The translations under genes were made by a program, and so were the position numbers. From positions 1,587,501 to 1,651,500 of the forward strand of contig NZ_CP021255.1 in NCBI RefSeq assembly GCF_002952055.1: a DNA stretch of 64,000 nt, written 5' to 3'. Positions 8,830-17,761 of the stretch are shown here, piece after piece (position 1 is the stretch's first letter; every line of letters begins with the position of its first letter). Under the pieces are notes generated by a model, which saw nothing but the letters and a program-made list of their open reading frames with translations, did not search any database and had not been told where the DNA came from. The stretch comes from Desulfobulbus oralis (lineage in GTDB: Bacteria; Desulfobacterota; Desulfobulbia; Desulfobulbales; Desulfobulbaceae).

Positions 8830-10293
8830 ATGAACGAACGCTTGCTTGCCTTGAGTGTCCGGTCTTTCGACTGGAGCATTGCGGCTCCGGCCATGCCGGA
8901 AATGATACTGCTGGCCATTGCTGTGGGCCTGATTGCTCTCGACCTTTTCGCGCCCCGTCAGCGCCAGTTGCTGCCGTGGCTCACCGTGCTGGGCGTACTG
9001 GCGGCCCTGGGGGTCAATCTGGGCATGGTCGTGCCGGCGCGGCCGGACGCCATGCTGGTCAACGACTCCTATGCGGCCTTCTTTGGCGTACTTTGCCTGG
9101 CCACTGTCATTCTGACCGCGCTCATGCGGGAGATGTACGCAGACCAAGTGGGGGCGCATCAGGGCGAATTTTACAGTCTTTTGGTCTTTTCCTCGGTCGG
9201 GATGCTGGTCATGGCCTCGGCGGTTGATCTGATAAGCATTTATCTGGGCGTGGAGCTGATGGCCCTCCCCATCTACGTGCTGGCCGGGATGCAGAAGGGG
9301 GAACGGCGCAGCAGCGAGGCGGCGGCCAAATATTTTCTGATGGGGGTTTTTGCCTCGGCCATGCTGCTCTTCGGCATGTCCCTGCTCTATGGTTTGAGCG
9401 GCAGCACCAGTGTGGCCGCGATCGGCAGTTGCATCGCCAATGCAAATCTGGCTGACAATCCGGCGCTTTTGGTGGCCCTGGCCCTGGTGCTGGCCGGGCT
9501 CTGTTTCAAGGTGGCGGTGGCGCCTTTCCACATGTGGACGCCGGATGTGTACGAAGGTGCCCCCACAGTGCTGAGCGCCTTTATGAGCGTGGCGCCCAAG
9601 GCTGCCGGCTTTGCCGTATTCGGCCGGATTATGCTGGCCATTTTTCCCGAGCTGCAGGGCGACTGGGGGCCGGTGCTGGCCTTTCTCGCGGTACTGACCA
9701 TGGCGATAGGCAATATTGTGGCTCTGGCCCAGGCCAGCCTGAAACGGATGCTGGCCTACTCGGCCATCGCCCATGCAGGCTATGCGCTCCTGGGCATTGC
9801 CGCCGGTACGGCAGACGGCATGGCCGCTACCATGAGCTATCTCGTTATCTATCTGTTCATGAACATGGGGGCCTTTGCCATCCTGATCGTGCTCGCCCAG
9901 GGCAAGGAGCAGCTCGAGGGCATCGATTCCTGCAGGGGCCTGGCCGGCAGAAACCCGCTTCTGGCGCTGTGCATGCTGGTCTTCATGTTTTCCCTGACCG
10001 GGATTCCGCCCACCGGCGGCTTTACCGGCAAATTCTACCTCTTTCAGGCCGCGCTGGCAGCGGGCTACACCGGTGCGGTCATTGTCGCGGTGTTGCTGAG
10101 CGCCGTGTCCGCCTTCTTCTACCTGCGCATTGTCCGCTTGATGTACATGAGCGCCAGCGAGGGCCGGGCCAGCCTGAACAGCCCCTCCCCCGGGCTGGCG
10201 CTGGTCCTGGTCATAGCCGTGGCTGGCACGCTGCTTCTGGGCATGGCGCCGGGTCCGCTTTTTGACTGGGCGCTCAAGGCCATGCTGCTGTAA
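8830..10293 (+). CDS. nuoN: NADH-quinone oxidoreductase subunit N
   Basis: Third antiporter-like subunit (487 aa), last gene of the eleven-gene complex I operon. Family motifs are visible: YLGVELMALPIYVLAG, LCFKVAVAPFHMWTPDVYEG and SLKRMLAYSAIAHAGY. The gene order A-B-C-D-H-I-J-K-L-M-N is canonical apart from the missing E, F and G. Confidence 0.96.
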   Translation: MNERLLALSVRSFDWSIAAPAMPEMILLAIAVGLIALDLFAPRQRQLLPWLTVLGVLAALGVNLGMVVPARPDAMLVNDSYAAFFGVLCLATVILTALMREMYADQVGAHQGEFYSLLVFSSVGMLVMASAVDLISIYLGVELMALPIYVLAGMQKGERRSSEAAAKYFLMGVFASAMLLFGMSLLYGLSGSTSVAAIGSCIANANLADNPALLVALALVLAGLCFKVAVAPFHMWTPDVYEGAPTVLSAFMSVAPKAAGFAVFGRIMLAIFPELQGDWGPVLAFLAVLTMAIGNIVALAQASLKRMLAYSAIAHAGYALLGIAAGTADGMAATMSYLVIYLFMNMGAFAILIVLAQGKEQLEGIDSCRGLAGRNPLLALCMLVFMFSLTGIPPTGGFTGKFYLFQAALAAGYTGAVIVAVLLSAVSAFFYLRIVRLMYMSASEGRASLNSPSPGLALVLVIAVAGTLLLGMAPGPLFDWALKAMLL

Positions 10294-10299
10294 TTCCGC

Positions 10300-11451
10300 C
10301 TGGACGCCGATTTTTCCAAACGCCGGGCCAGACTCCTGGCCCGGTTCGAGGCCCAGGCCCGCTTCTGCAAGGCCGCCTCTCCACTCTATCACCGCCTTTT
10401 TACCCTTTTGGGCGAAAGGCTCGCTCAGGATGCGGCCTTTGCCGCCTGGATCCTGGAGGCGGCGGCAGGCCGCTCCTCCTTTGACGTGCCGCTTCTGGTG
10501 CTGGCCGGTCTGCACTTTCAGGTGCTTAGCCGGCGACCGGAGGCCCGCGAACTGGCCGCCTACTATCCCAGCGTGGGCGGCCCGGCCCCGGCCACTGCGC
10601 CTGGACTCGGCCCTACGCTTTTTGCCACGCTGGACGCGCTTCGGGACGAGCTGGCCGCCTTCATCGCCACCCGGCCGGTGCAGACGAACGAGGGCGCGCG
10701 CGGTCTCTGCTGGCTGTTGCCGGCAACCTATACCGGCTGGAAAAGCGCGCATCTGGTGGAGCTGGGTGCAAGTGCCGGCCTGAACCTGGCAGCCGATGGC
10801 AGGCGCTACGAACTCTCCCTGCAGGGCGGCGGCCTGCAGGTCTTTGGCCTGGGCCGGGAAGACGCCTTTGCCGTGCAGGGCGAGGGGGATTTTGCGCCGC
10901 CCGCAACCGGAGTTCCGCCGCAGATCCTGTCTCGAAGCGGCTGCGATCTGGCGCCGCTTGCCCTGGCCGACAGCGCAAAGCGGGCCTATCTGGCCGCCTT
11001 TGTCTGGGCCGACCAGCCCGCCCGGCTGCAGGCACTCAAGGCCGGCATCTCAGCCCTGCTGCAGGCAAGCAGCCACTCGCCGCTCTCCTTCGAAGCCTGC
11101 CGCCTGCCGGAAGAGCTGCCGGCCTATCTTGCGGGCCTTGGCCGGCTGGCTGCACCCTGTATCCTCTTCAACAGCTATATCACCATGTATCTGCCGGACA
11201 GGGGCCGGGGACTTGCCCCACTGGTTGCACGCTGGGCCAGGGCACAGCCTCATCCCGTGCTCTGGCTGCAGTGGGAGCATCTGCGCGGCGACCATGCGCC
11301 CAAGGCCCCGGTCCCCGGCTGGCTGGCCTGGCAGGTGGATCTGTGGCAAAACGGTCGGCATGGGCACTGGCATCTGGCGTGGGTGCACCCGCACGGCAGC
11401 CGCGTCTGCTGGCTTCCGGCTCTGGCCCCATGGCGGGATTTCTGGTCCTAG
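10300..11451 (+). CDS. DUF2332 family protein
   Basis: Looks like a DUF2332 protein: an N-terminal helical part (EAQARFCKAASPLYHRL), a central VELGASAGLNLAADG segment resembling a Rossmann glycine-rich loop, and a C-terminal beta-rich end with HGHWHLAWVHPHG. Function is unknown. The start is a problem: family-like residues run upstream of the first ordinary start codon (TTG 10408) to just after the in-frame nuoN stop, and the only candidate there is CTG 10300, used here tentatively. The gene lies seven bases after nuoN in the same frame, so it may depend on translational coupling. Confidence 0.7.
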   Translation: MDADFSKRRARLLARFEAQARFCKAASPLYHRLFTLLGERLAQDAAFAAWILEAAAGRSSFDVPLLVLAGLHFQVLSRRPEARELAAYYPSVGGPAPATAPGLGPTLFATLDALRDELAAFIATRPVQTNEGARGLCWLLPATYTGWKSAHLVELGASAGLNLAADGRRYELSLQGGGLQVFGLGREDAFAVQGEGDFAPPATGVPPQILSRSGCDLAPLALADSAKRAYLAAFVWADQPARLQALKAGISALLQASSHSPLSFEACRLPEELPAYLAGLGRLAAPCILFNSYITMYLPDRGRGLAPLVARWARAQPHPVLWLQWEHLRGDHAPKAPVPGWLAWQVDLWQNGRHGHWHLAWVHPHGSRVCWLPALAPWRDFWS

Positions 11452-11644
11452 GCTCAGGCGCCTGGCCCTGAAGGGCGACTCCGCTTCCTCTTGCCGCGGG
11501 CGGCCAGATTGTGTATGTTTGCCGCACACGGCTCCGGCTGTAATGAAAAGAGCGAGGCGCGCCTGGCCGGTGCGCCATCGCGCGTCTCTGGGGTGCGAGC
11601 TCTCCTGCCCGCATCCGCTCAGCCCGAATAGAGGAGATACGCCC

Positions 11645-13174
11645 ATGGAAGCACGCGAAGTGACCGATACCAGTCGGGTCAGAAACAAGGCATTCTTGAG
11701 CAAAATCATGAGCGCCGAGCAGGCGGCCGAGCTGGTGCCCAACGGCGCGATCGTCGGCTTCAGCGGCTTTGTCGGTTCCGGCTGCCCGCTTTTGGTGCCG
11801 CCCAAGCTGGCGGAACGCGCCAAGCGGCTGCACGCCGCGGGTCAGGACTTCAAAATCAGCATCCTCTCCGGCGCCTCCACCGATCCCAACGTGGACGGCG
11901 TGCTGGCCGAGGCCGAGGCAGTGGCCTTCCGGACGCCCTTCTTCACCGACAAGAATCTCCGCGCTGCGGTCAACAGCGGCAAAACCGGCTATATGGACGT
12001 GCATCTCTCGTCTCTGGCCGGGCAGGTCGAAGCCGGCTTTTTCGGCAAAATGGACTGCGCCATTATCGAGGTGACGGGCATTACCGAGGAGGGCAAGCTC
12101 ATCCCCTCGACCTCCATCGGCAACAATCCCCTGTGGCTCAAGCTGGCCGACAAAATCATTCTCGAGGTCAACACCATCCAGCCGCCGGAGCTGGAAGGCA
12201 TCCACGATGTGGCGCTTCTGGGCATCGCGCCCAATCGCAAGCCGATTGGCATCAACAGGGTCAGTGACCGCATCGGCTCGCCCTACATGGACGTTGACCC
12301 GAACAAGGTTGTGGCTGTCGTGTTGACCGAATCCGGCGATCGTGTCAACAAGTTCAATCCGCCTGATCCGGTCTCCACCGCCATCGGCGACCATGTCGTG
12401 GCCTTTCTCAAGCAGGAAGAGGCGGCCGGCCGCCTGCCCAAGGGCAGGCTCCTGCCCCTGCAATCCGGTATCGGCAACGTGGCCAACGCCGTCCTGGCAG
12501 GGCTCGCGCGCGCGGGCTACAGGGGCCTGGAATGCTATACCGAGGTCATTCAGGACGGGCTGCTGTACCTGATTCGTGATGGCGTGGTGGATATGGCGAG
12601 CACCGCCACCATTTCGCTCTCCCCGGATGCGGTGGCGGAGTTCCGCAGGGACGTGGCCTTCTACAGCAAGCACATCATTCTGCGTCCCCAGGAATTTTCC
12701 AACAATCCCGAGGTGATTCGTCGCATAGGGGTGATCGGCATGAACGGCATGCTGGAGGCCGACATCTACGGCAATGTCAACTCCACCCACATCATGGGCA
12801 CCGGCATGATGAACGGCATCGGTGGTTCCGGCGACTTTGCCCGCAACGGCTACATCTCCATCTTCCTGACCGGTTCCACGGCCAAAAACGGGGCGATTTC
12901 CTCCATCGTGCCCTTTGCCGCCCACATCGACCATACCGAGCACGACACCATGGTGGTGGTCACGGAGTACGGTTTTGCCGACCTGCGCGGCAAATGCCCG
13001 CGCGACCGGGCCAGGGCCATGATCGCCATTGCCCATCCGGATTACCGGCCCATGCTGCAGGACTATTTCGACCGCGCCTGCGCCCAGCCCAAGCCCGGCC
13101 AGACCCCGCACATCCTCTCCGAGGCCCTGTCCTGGCACGACCGCTATGTAAAAACCGGCACCATGAAGCCGTAA
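11645..13174 (+). CDS. Acetyl-CoA hydrolase/transferase family CoA-transferase (succinyl-CoA:acetate type)
   Basis: A 509-aa class I CoA-transferase resembling succinyl-CoA:acetate/propionate CoA-transferases. The catalytic glutamate is Glu300 in CYTEVIQDG, and the GGSGDFARNGYISIF CoA-binding region lies near residue 395. In propionate-cycling anaerobes such enzymes move CoA between succinate and propionate or acetate without spending ATP. The start is well supported by GAGGAGATACGCCC before ATG 11645. Exact acceptor specificity cannot be read from sequence. A strong hairpin terminator follows. Confidence 0.9.
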   Translation: MEAREVTDTSRVRNKAFLSKIMSAEQAAELVPNGAIVGFSGFVGSGCPLLVPPKLAERAKRLHAAGQDFKISILSGASTDPNVDGVLAEAEAVAFRTPFFTDKNLRAAVNSGKTGYMDVHLSSLAGQVEAGFFGKMDCAIIEVTGITEEGKLIPSTSIGNNPLWLKLADKIILEVNTIQPPELEGIHDVALLGIAPNRKPIGINRVSDRIGSPYMDVDPNKVVAVVLTESGDRVNKFNPPDPVSTAIGDHVVAFLKQEEAAGRLPKGRLLPLQSGIGNVANAVLAGLARAGYRGLECYTEVIQDGLLYLIRDGVVDMASTATISLSPDAVAEFRRDVAFYSKHIILRPQEFSNNPEVIRRIGVIGMNGMLEADIYGNVNSTHIMGTGMMNGIGGSGDFARNGYISIFLTGSTAKNGAISSIVPFAAHIDHTEHDTMVVVTEYGFADLRGKCPRDRARAMIAIAHPDYRPMLQDYFDRACAQPKPGQTPHILSEALSWHDRYVKTGTMKP

Positions 13175-13196
13175 GGCATACGTCTGGTTTATATCC

Positions 13197-13234
13197 CCTC
13201 TCCCTGCCCGGGCAGGGAGAGGCTTCGTTTTTTT
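13197..13234 (+). terminator. Rho-independent terminator after the CoA-transferase
   Basis: A perfect 26-base palindrome (CCTCTCCCTGCCC and its complement, 13197-13222) is followed by a T run at 13228-13234. It sits 23 bases after the stop codon. Confidence 0.85.
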
Positions 13235-13257
13235 GGGCAACAACTTCCTGCTGGAAC

Positions 13258-13518
13258 ATGAACATGGCGCCAGAGCATCTGGAGATCGAATACCCCTGCC
13301 TCTGGCAGTACCGCCTGATTGGCGAGGACGAGGATAGGCTGCGGGCCGCGCTGGCCGAATGCGTGGATCCGGCGCGCTGCACGATCGGCCGGGGCCATGT
13401 CAGCACGGGCGGCCATTATCTGAGTCTGGTGGTGGACCTGACGGTGGACAGCGAGGAGGAACGGCTGCGGCTCTACCAAAGGCTGGCGGCCCATCCCCAC
13501 ATCAGGATGGTGCTGTAA
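13258..13518 (+). CDS. DUF493 (YbeD-like) family protein
   Basis: Small protein of 86 aa matching the DUF493/YbeD ferredoxin-like fold: YPCLWQYRLIGED near the start, and the GHYLSLVVDLTVDSEEERLRLYQRL segment that in the family forms the core strand and helix. Function is unresolved; YbeD proteins are proposed regulatory domains. An alternative ATG lies at 13264. Its stop overlaps the start of the next gene by one base. Confidence 0.8.
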   Translation: MNMAPEHLEIEYPCLWQYRLIGEDEDRLRAALAECVDPARCTIGRGHVSTGGHYLSLVVDLTVDSEEERLRLYQRLAAHPHIRMVL

Positions 13519-14126
13519 TGGCGCAGACGGATGCAATAGCAGGGGACAACAGGCTGCTGCCCCTGATGCGGGAGGCGGTGCTTATGGTGCGGATGCTCCT
13601 GCACAGGCAGTTGCTGCAGGACTTTGCGGCGCAGAGGCCGGAACTTGCGCCGGAAGACCGGGTGCGGCTGGCCGGCGCCCTGATCAACGACCTCTTCGGC
13701 ACAGTGCCTGCAGACGAAAGCGTGGTGGCCTTTGCCCGGGCCCAGCGAGCGCTTGTCGAGGCGGCGATGCGGGGGCTGGCGGCGCACAGCGGCAAGCTCC
13801 GGCCGCTCATTACCGATGCCCTCAGGATGCACTGCATCTGCGACGGGCAGGAAGGCGTCAATACCACCGCATCCCTGCTCATGGCCAGGGCCATCGGCCT
13901 GCTCGAGGCGGAGCGCCCCATGCCCATGCCTTCGACCTTCATGCTGGCCGTACGGGCGGCTGCTGTTGCTGAAGGCCTGGTGCTGCCCATGGCGCCGGCG
14001 CGGGCCGAGGCGGCAAGCCAGCCCCTCTCACCAGGTGGTGGCGATGTCGATCATCTGGGGATTTCTCCGGGCAAAGCCGCCGGTGTCGCAGACAATGCCC
14101 GGGCCCAGCGAGGTGGCGACGAGTGA
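13518..14126 (+). CDS. Hypothetical helical protein
   Basis: Predicted 202-aa, mostly alpha-helical, soluble protein rich in Ala, Leu and Arg with no motif I recognise. It has no signal peptide and no membrane segment. The start overlaps the DUF493 stop (TAATG), suggesting coupling. The last ~30 residues are low-complexity (Gly, Ala, Ser, Asp), and its 3' end overlaps the convergent gene on the other strand by about 100 bases, so the true end may be under little constraint. Confidence 0.55.
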   Translation: MAQTDAIAGDNRLLPLMREAVLMVRMLLHRQLLQDFAAQRPELAPEDRVRLAGALINDLFGTVPADESVVAFARAQRALVEAAMRGLAAHSGKLRPLITDALRMHCICDGQEGVNTTASLLMARAIGLLEAERPMPMPSTFMLAVRAAAVAEGLVLPMAPARAEAASQPLSPGGGDVDHLGISPGKAAGVADNARAQRGGDE

Positions 14127-14678
14127 GCCGCGAGGATGGATGCGGTAGTTGGCCGCGACCATGATGTACTTGCCCAGCATCTTGCAGCCGTCAGCCCGCA
14201 CCCAGTAATCGGTGGCTGCATAGCCGTAGCGTTTCATGTCGCGGACTTTCTGGGCCATGTTGAAATTGTAGTGGGTTTCCCTGCCTGAAGGTCCCTCGAT
14301 GCAGCCCTTTCTGCGCGTGAGCACCGCGCCTTTGTACCTGGGGTTGGTGATCAGGGGGAAGTGCGGGGACCGCTTGCCTGCATGGGCGCCTGGCGCGGCG
14401 GAAGAAGGCACATTTTTTGCGGCGCTTGCCGCTTTTTTCTTTTTTGCCGCGTTTTTCCCGCCTGCAGCCCCGTTGCCCCCTGTTGTTTTCTTGCCCCTCT
14501 TTTTGGCAGTCCGCGTCAGGGCCTGCATTGGCCTTTTTGCTGGGCCGCTCTTTATGGTCTGAGGCGCGGCGCCACCCTTGCCCTCTGCTGCAGCAGGCAG
14601 TGGCGTCAGGATCAGCGCTGCCATCAGATAGAGGAACAGCGCCGTACAGGGCCAGTGATGTTTATACGTTGTGTTCAT
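14028..14678 (-). CDS. Secreted protein with Lys/Ala-rich linker and 3D/double-psi-barrel-like end
   Basis: 216 aa. An N-terminal signal peptide (hydrophobic 11-30, cleavage near AAAEG) is followed by a long, very basic Lys/Ala/Gly linker (about 35-100). The C-terminal part has YIMVAANYRIHPRGSLVATS and GIVCDTGGFA, resembling the 3D/double-psi beta-barrel of RlpA- and MltA-type cell wall proteins (Asp in DTGG conserved). This suggests a periplasmic peptidoglycan-associated role (inference). It lies 22 bases after lpxB and is probably cotranscribed. Confidence 0.6.
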   Translation of the reverse strand: MNTTYKHHWPCTALFLYLMAALILTPLPAAAEGKGGAAPQTIKSGPAKRPMQALTRTAKKRGKKTTGGNGAAGGKNAAKKKKAASAAKNVPSSAAPGAHAGKRSPHFPLITNPRYKGAVLTRRKGCIEGPSGRETHYNFNMAQKVRDMKRYGYAATDYWVRADGCKMLGKYIMVAANYRIHPRGSLVATSLGPGIVCDTGGFARRNPQMIDIATTW

Positions 14679-14700
14679 TTTGCTTTCAGTCTCCTGAGCC

Positions 14701-15909
14701 CTAAAGGTCTGCTTCATCCCGGCGCAGCCCGCCATCTCCCATGAGCTGCAGCGCCAGCCGGGCGGTACGGCGGGCGGCGCCGGCAGAGCCCAGTTGTTTT
14801 TTGATTTCGTCAAAGCCCGCAAGCATCTCGCTGCGGGCCTTGCCCGCGCCCAGTAGCGGTCGGATGCTGGCCAGCAGCCGTTTAGGTGTGACCGCATCCT
14901 GCAGCAGCTCAGGAATGATCTGACGACCCGCAATCAGGTTGGGCAGAGAAAAGAAGGGCAGAACGCGGATGATGAGTTTGCCGAGCCAGTAGGAATGGAA
15001 GGCCACGCGATAGGCGGCCACGGTCGGCACCCGAAGCAGGGCCAGCTCCAGCGTGACCGTGCCCGAGGCGGCGAGCGCCGCGTCGCAGGCGGCCATCAGG
15101 CTGTAGCGCTGTTCGGTGAGGACCCGGATATCCAGCCGGCTCTGATATTGCAGGAGGCCGCATTCGTCCAGCAGGCTCCGCTTGACGGTCGAGGCCTGGG
15201 GCAGCAGAAACACCGGCCGTCTTGCCTCCGGGGCCTCGGCGTCCAGTCGGGCCGCGGTGGCCAGAAAGGCCGGCAGCAGGCTCTGGATCTCCCGTCGCCG
15301 GCTGCCAGGCATGATGCCCACGACCGGCCGCTCTGCGGCAAGGTGCAGATTCGCCAGAAACTGCGCGCGCGGCACTTCCGGATGCACGCGGTCCAGGAGC
15401 GGATGGCCCACAAAGCGGGCCTGATAGCCGTGTCTCGTGTACAGTTCCGCCTCAAAGGGCAGGATCACGGCCACGCAGTCTGTCAGGCGGCCGATGCTGT
15501 GCACCCGCTGCTTGCGCCAGGCCCAGATCTGCGGGCTGATATAGTACAGAACCGGAATGCCCAGTTTTTTGGCGAAGCGGGCCAGCAGGAGATTGAAGTC
15601 CGGATAGTCGATGAGAATGAGCAGCTCCGGCCGCCGGGCCCGCATCCGCGCGGTCAGCGCACGTCTGGCCCGCAGGATGTCGGGCAGCCGGCTCAGAACC
15701 TCCACCAGGCCCACGACCGCGAGCCGGGCCGCATCGGCCAGCAATTCCACGCCGGCGCTGGCCATTTCCCGACCGCCCATGCCACAGAAACGGAGTTCCG
15801 GCCGCAGGGCTTTCAACTCCGTCACCAGTGCCGCACCGTGCATGTCGCCCGAGGCCTCGCCGGCCACAATCATGATTTCCGGTCTGCTGTGCGGGGGCAG
15901 GGCGGCCAT
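14701..15909 (-). CDS. lpxB: Lipid-A-disaccharide synthase
   Basis: 402-aa GT19 glycosyltransferase of the inner membrane that joins UDP-2,3-diacylglucosamine and lipid X to form the lipid A disaccharide. Family landmarks are VAGEASGDMHGAALV at the N-terminus, LILIDYPDFNLLLA, YYISPQIWAWR, GIMPGSRRREIQ and AASGTVTLELALL. Placed 11 bases after a sugar dehydrogenase gene. Confidence 0.95.
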   Translation of the reverse strand: MAALPPHSRPEIMIVAGEASGDMHGAALVTELKALRPELRFCGMGGREMASAGVELLADAARLAVVGLVEVLSRLPDILRARRALTARMRARRPELLILIDYPDFNLLLARFAKKLGIPVLYYISPQIWAWRKQRVHSIGRLTDCVAVILPFEAELYTRHGYQARFVGHPLLDRVHPEVPRAQFLANLHLAAERPVVGIMPGSRRREIQSLLPAFLATAARLDAEAPEARRPVFLLPQASTVKRSLLDECGLLQYQSRLDIRVLTEQRYSLMAACDAALAASGTVTLELALLRVPTVAAYRVAFHSYWLGKLIIRVLPFFSLPNLIAGRQIIPELLQDAVTPKRLLASIRPLLGAGKARSEMLAGFDEIKKQLGSAGAARRTARLALQLMGDGGLRRDEADL

Positions 15910-15920
15910 GGTCTGGATGC

Positions 15921-16937
15921 TCAGGGCCGTATGGTGGCGTGCTGCAGGAAGGCGCAGTCCCTGAAACCCGCCGCCTGCATGGTCTGGTTGAGCAGTTGGT
16001 GATTTTTCTGGGCGGCTGCGATGATCTCGAGCGCCAGCGCCAGGGCGTCCCGGCCCTGGGCGCCGGTCACGGTGGGCTGCCTGCGCGTGCGCACGCAGCC
16101 GACAAAGTCGAGCAGTTCCTGCTCCAGCGCGTCTGCGGGGACGACCGGAATCTCCCGTACCACCGGCACCGGCATGTTTTCCAGGGCATCTACCGTGAGT
16201 TTGAGCTGGCTGCAGCTTTTTTGGTTGAAGTCAATGGTCAGACATTCGCCGGGCTGGAAGATGCGCATGCGGCGTTCCATCATCGGGGAAACCCGGCTGG
16301 TGGTGATGTTGGCGGTGCAGCCGTTCTGAAAGATGAGATGCGCGTTCACGATGTCGGTGTGCGGGGTGATGATCGGCCCGCCCACTGCGCTGAGGCTCGC
16401 AATCGGCGCCTGCACGAGCGAGAGAATGATGTCCAGATCGTGAATCATCAGGTCGATGATCACATCCACATCCGTGCTGCGGTGGGTGAACACGCTTACG
16501 CGCTTGGCTTCGATGAAAAGCGGCAGGTTCAGGCTGGGCTGGATGGCCCGTATGGCCGGGTTGAAGCGTTCGATCAGGCCCACCTGCAGGATGCGGCCAT
16601 GGTCCGCCGCGAGCCTGACCAGCGTGTCCGCCTCGGCCAGCGTGGTGGTGATGGGCTTTTCCATCATCACGTCCATGCCGTTCTGCAGGCAGAAGCTGCC
16701 CACCTCGAAGTGACTGGTGGTGGTGGTGGCCACGGAGACGGCGTCCACCTTGCCTACCAGTTCGCGGTAATCGGTAAAGGCGGCGGCGCCGGTTTCCCTG
16801 GCTGCACGCGCCGCCTGGGCGGGGTTCAGATCAGCGACTCCAACCAGCTTGACGCCCTGCATGGCAGCGTATTTCTGGGCATGATAGCGGCCCAGATGAC
16901 CCACGCCAATGACACCGATGCGAATGGATTCTGTCAT
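15921..16937 (-). CDS. Gfo/Idh/MocA family oxidoreductase, possibly UDP-GlcNAc 3-dehydrogenase-like
   Basis: 338-aa NAD(P)-dependent sugar dehydrogenase. The N-terminal Rossmann motif is GVIGVGHLGRYHAQKY, and the characteristic EKPITTTLAEAD segment lies near residue 95. Being directly upstream of lpxB, it may act on a UDP-sugar precursor of lipid A; GnnA, which oxidises UDP-GlcNAc at C3, belongs to this family and neighbourhood. No gnnB-type aminotransferase is seen in the window, so the substrate is inference. Confidence 0.8.
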   Translation of the reverse strand: MTESIRIGVIGVGHLGRYHAQKYAAMQGVKLVGVADLNPAQAARAARETGAAAFTDYRELVGKVDAVSVATTTTSHFEVGSFCLQNGMDVMMEKPITTTLAEADTLVRLAADHGRILQVGLIERFNPAIRAIQPSLNLPLFIEAKRVSVFTHRSTDVDVIIDLMIHDLDIILSLVQAPIASLSAVGGPIITPHTDIVNAHLIFQNGCTANITTSRVSPMMERRMRIFQPGECLTIDFNQKSCSQLKLTVDALENMPVPVVREIPVVPADALEQELLDFVGCVRTRRQPTVTGAQGRDALALALEIIAAAQKNHQLLNQTMQAAGFRDCAFLQHATIRP

Positions 16938-17245
16938 GATTCGAGTACTTGAAAGTCAGAAAGGCAAAGAAATCCAGTCAAAAAGCGCCTTCTTCATACT
17001 GCATTGAAAAAATTTTGCACGGAAAATCAGGTCAGGTCCGGGCCCCTTTGCCTTCGTATCGTGCGGCTGGGTCGCCGATGGCATCGGCTTATGAGTTCGG
17101 CGTACCCGATGCTTTTAAACCGGGGCGCTGACATTCTGGGCACAAACGCTGTGGAACGGCTCCGGACCGAAGGTATCGGCAGATAGAGGAATGCCAGAAC
17201 GCGCCACAATTTATCGGTACCAAAGCCTGCGGTAGTGTTGCCATG
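16938..17245. other. Gene-free stretch between lipid A genes and the TonB-containing operon
   Basis: About 308 bases without a credible gene. It probably holds the promoter of the - strand lipid A genes and the 3' end of the accessory operon. A 13-base string, TCAGGTCAGGTCC (17027-17039), recurs in inverse orientation at 44555-44567 at a broken gene end; this may be chance. Confidence 0.4.
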
Positions 17246-17761
17246 TTAGTGCAACCCGTATTGGTATTTGACCTGCACCGTCATGGGTATGGGGTCTGGG
17301 CCAATAATTTTTGGACGTTTGACAACGCCACTAGCGGCGCGTACCGCATACAGGGCGGCGGCGTCTAGTTGTGGATTGCCGGAGCTTTTCTGCAGGTCTA
17401 TTGCGGCAAAGTGCCCGTCAGGCTGTATGATAAAGGTACATTGTGCAAGTCCAATGAGATTCGCTGTCCCCCGCTCAAAGCGACGGGTGTGGATGGCGGT
17501 CTCCACCTCGGTTAAAAATTGTAAAAAAGCCTTGCGCTTCATGTTGGCAATGCGATTTTGCTCCTGAGCTTCAGGGCTGGGGTTGTTGATACCAAAGCCT
17601 GTCCCCTGTGCCGCTGTAACAGCGGAAGATTCCAACTCCAGACTGACCGAAATGGTCAGAGGTGGAATGGGGGTTATCACTTGCCAATGTTCATTTAACA
17701 AGAGAAAGTGCGCAAATAGTGACAGAGCGATGCCGACGCGCAGTCGCTCGGAATCTGTCAT
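17246..17761 (-). CDS. TonB-like energy transducer protein
   Basis: 171 aa. A single N-terminal membrane anchor (about residues 8-28) precedes a short linker without the usual Pro-Lys repeats, then a TonB C-terminal domain (about 90-168): CTFIIQPDGHFAAIDLQKSS and LDAAALYAVRAAS match the family. It would transmit proton-motive force from ExbBD to an outer membrane receptor. It overlaps exbD by four bases and is last in a six-gene operon. No TonB-dependent receptor gene is in the window. Confidence 0.8.
   Translation of the reverse strand: MTDSERLRVGIALSLFAHFLLLNEHWQVITPIPPLTISVSLELESSAVTAAQGTGFGINNPSPEAQEQNRIANMKRKAFLQFLTEVETAIHTRRFERGTANLIGLAQCTFIIQPDGHFAAIDLQKSSGNPQLDAAALYAVRAASGVVKRPKIIGPDPIPMTVQVKYQYGLH

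Noticed and set aside
7354-10752. 1132-codon open frame antisense to nuoM, nuoN and the DUF2332 gene
   Set aside because: Spans several real genes and their gaps, with His/Gln/Arg-rich composition typical of reverse-complement reading of membrane protein genes.
11180-13243. 687-codon frame antisense to the CoA-transferase
   Set aside because: Same reasoning: the CoA-transferase on the + strand has catalytic motifs and a strong ribosome binding site.
17027-17039. 13-base match TCAGGTCAGGTCC to 44555-44567 as a possible mobile-element end
   Set aside because: Too short, contains an internal repeat, and lacks paired inverted ends or a target duplication.
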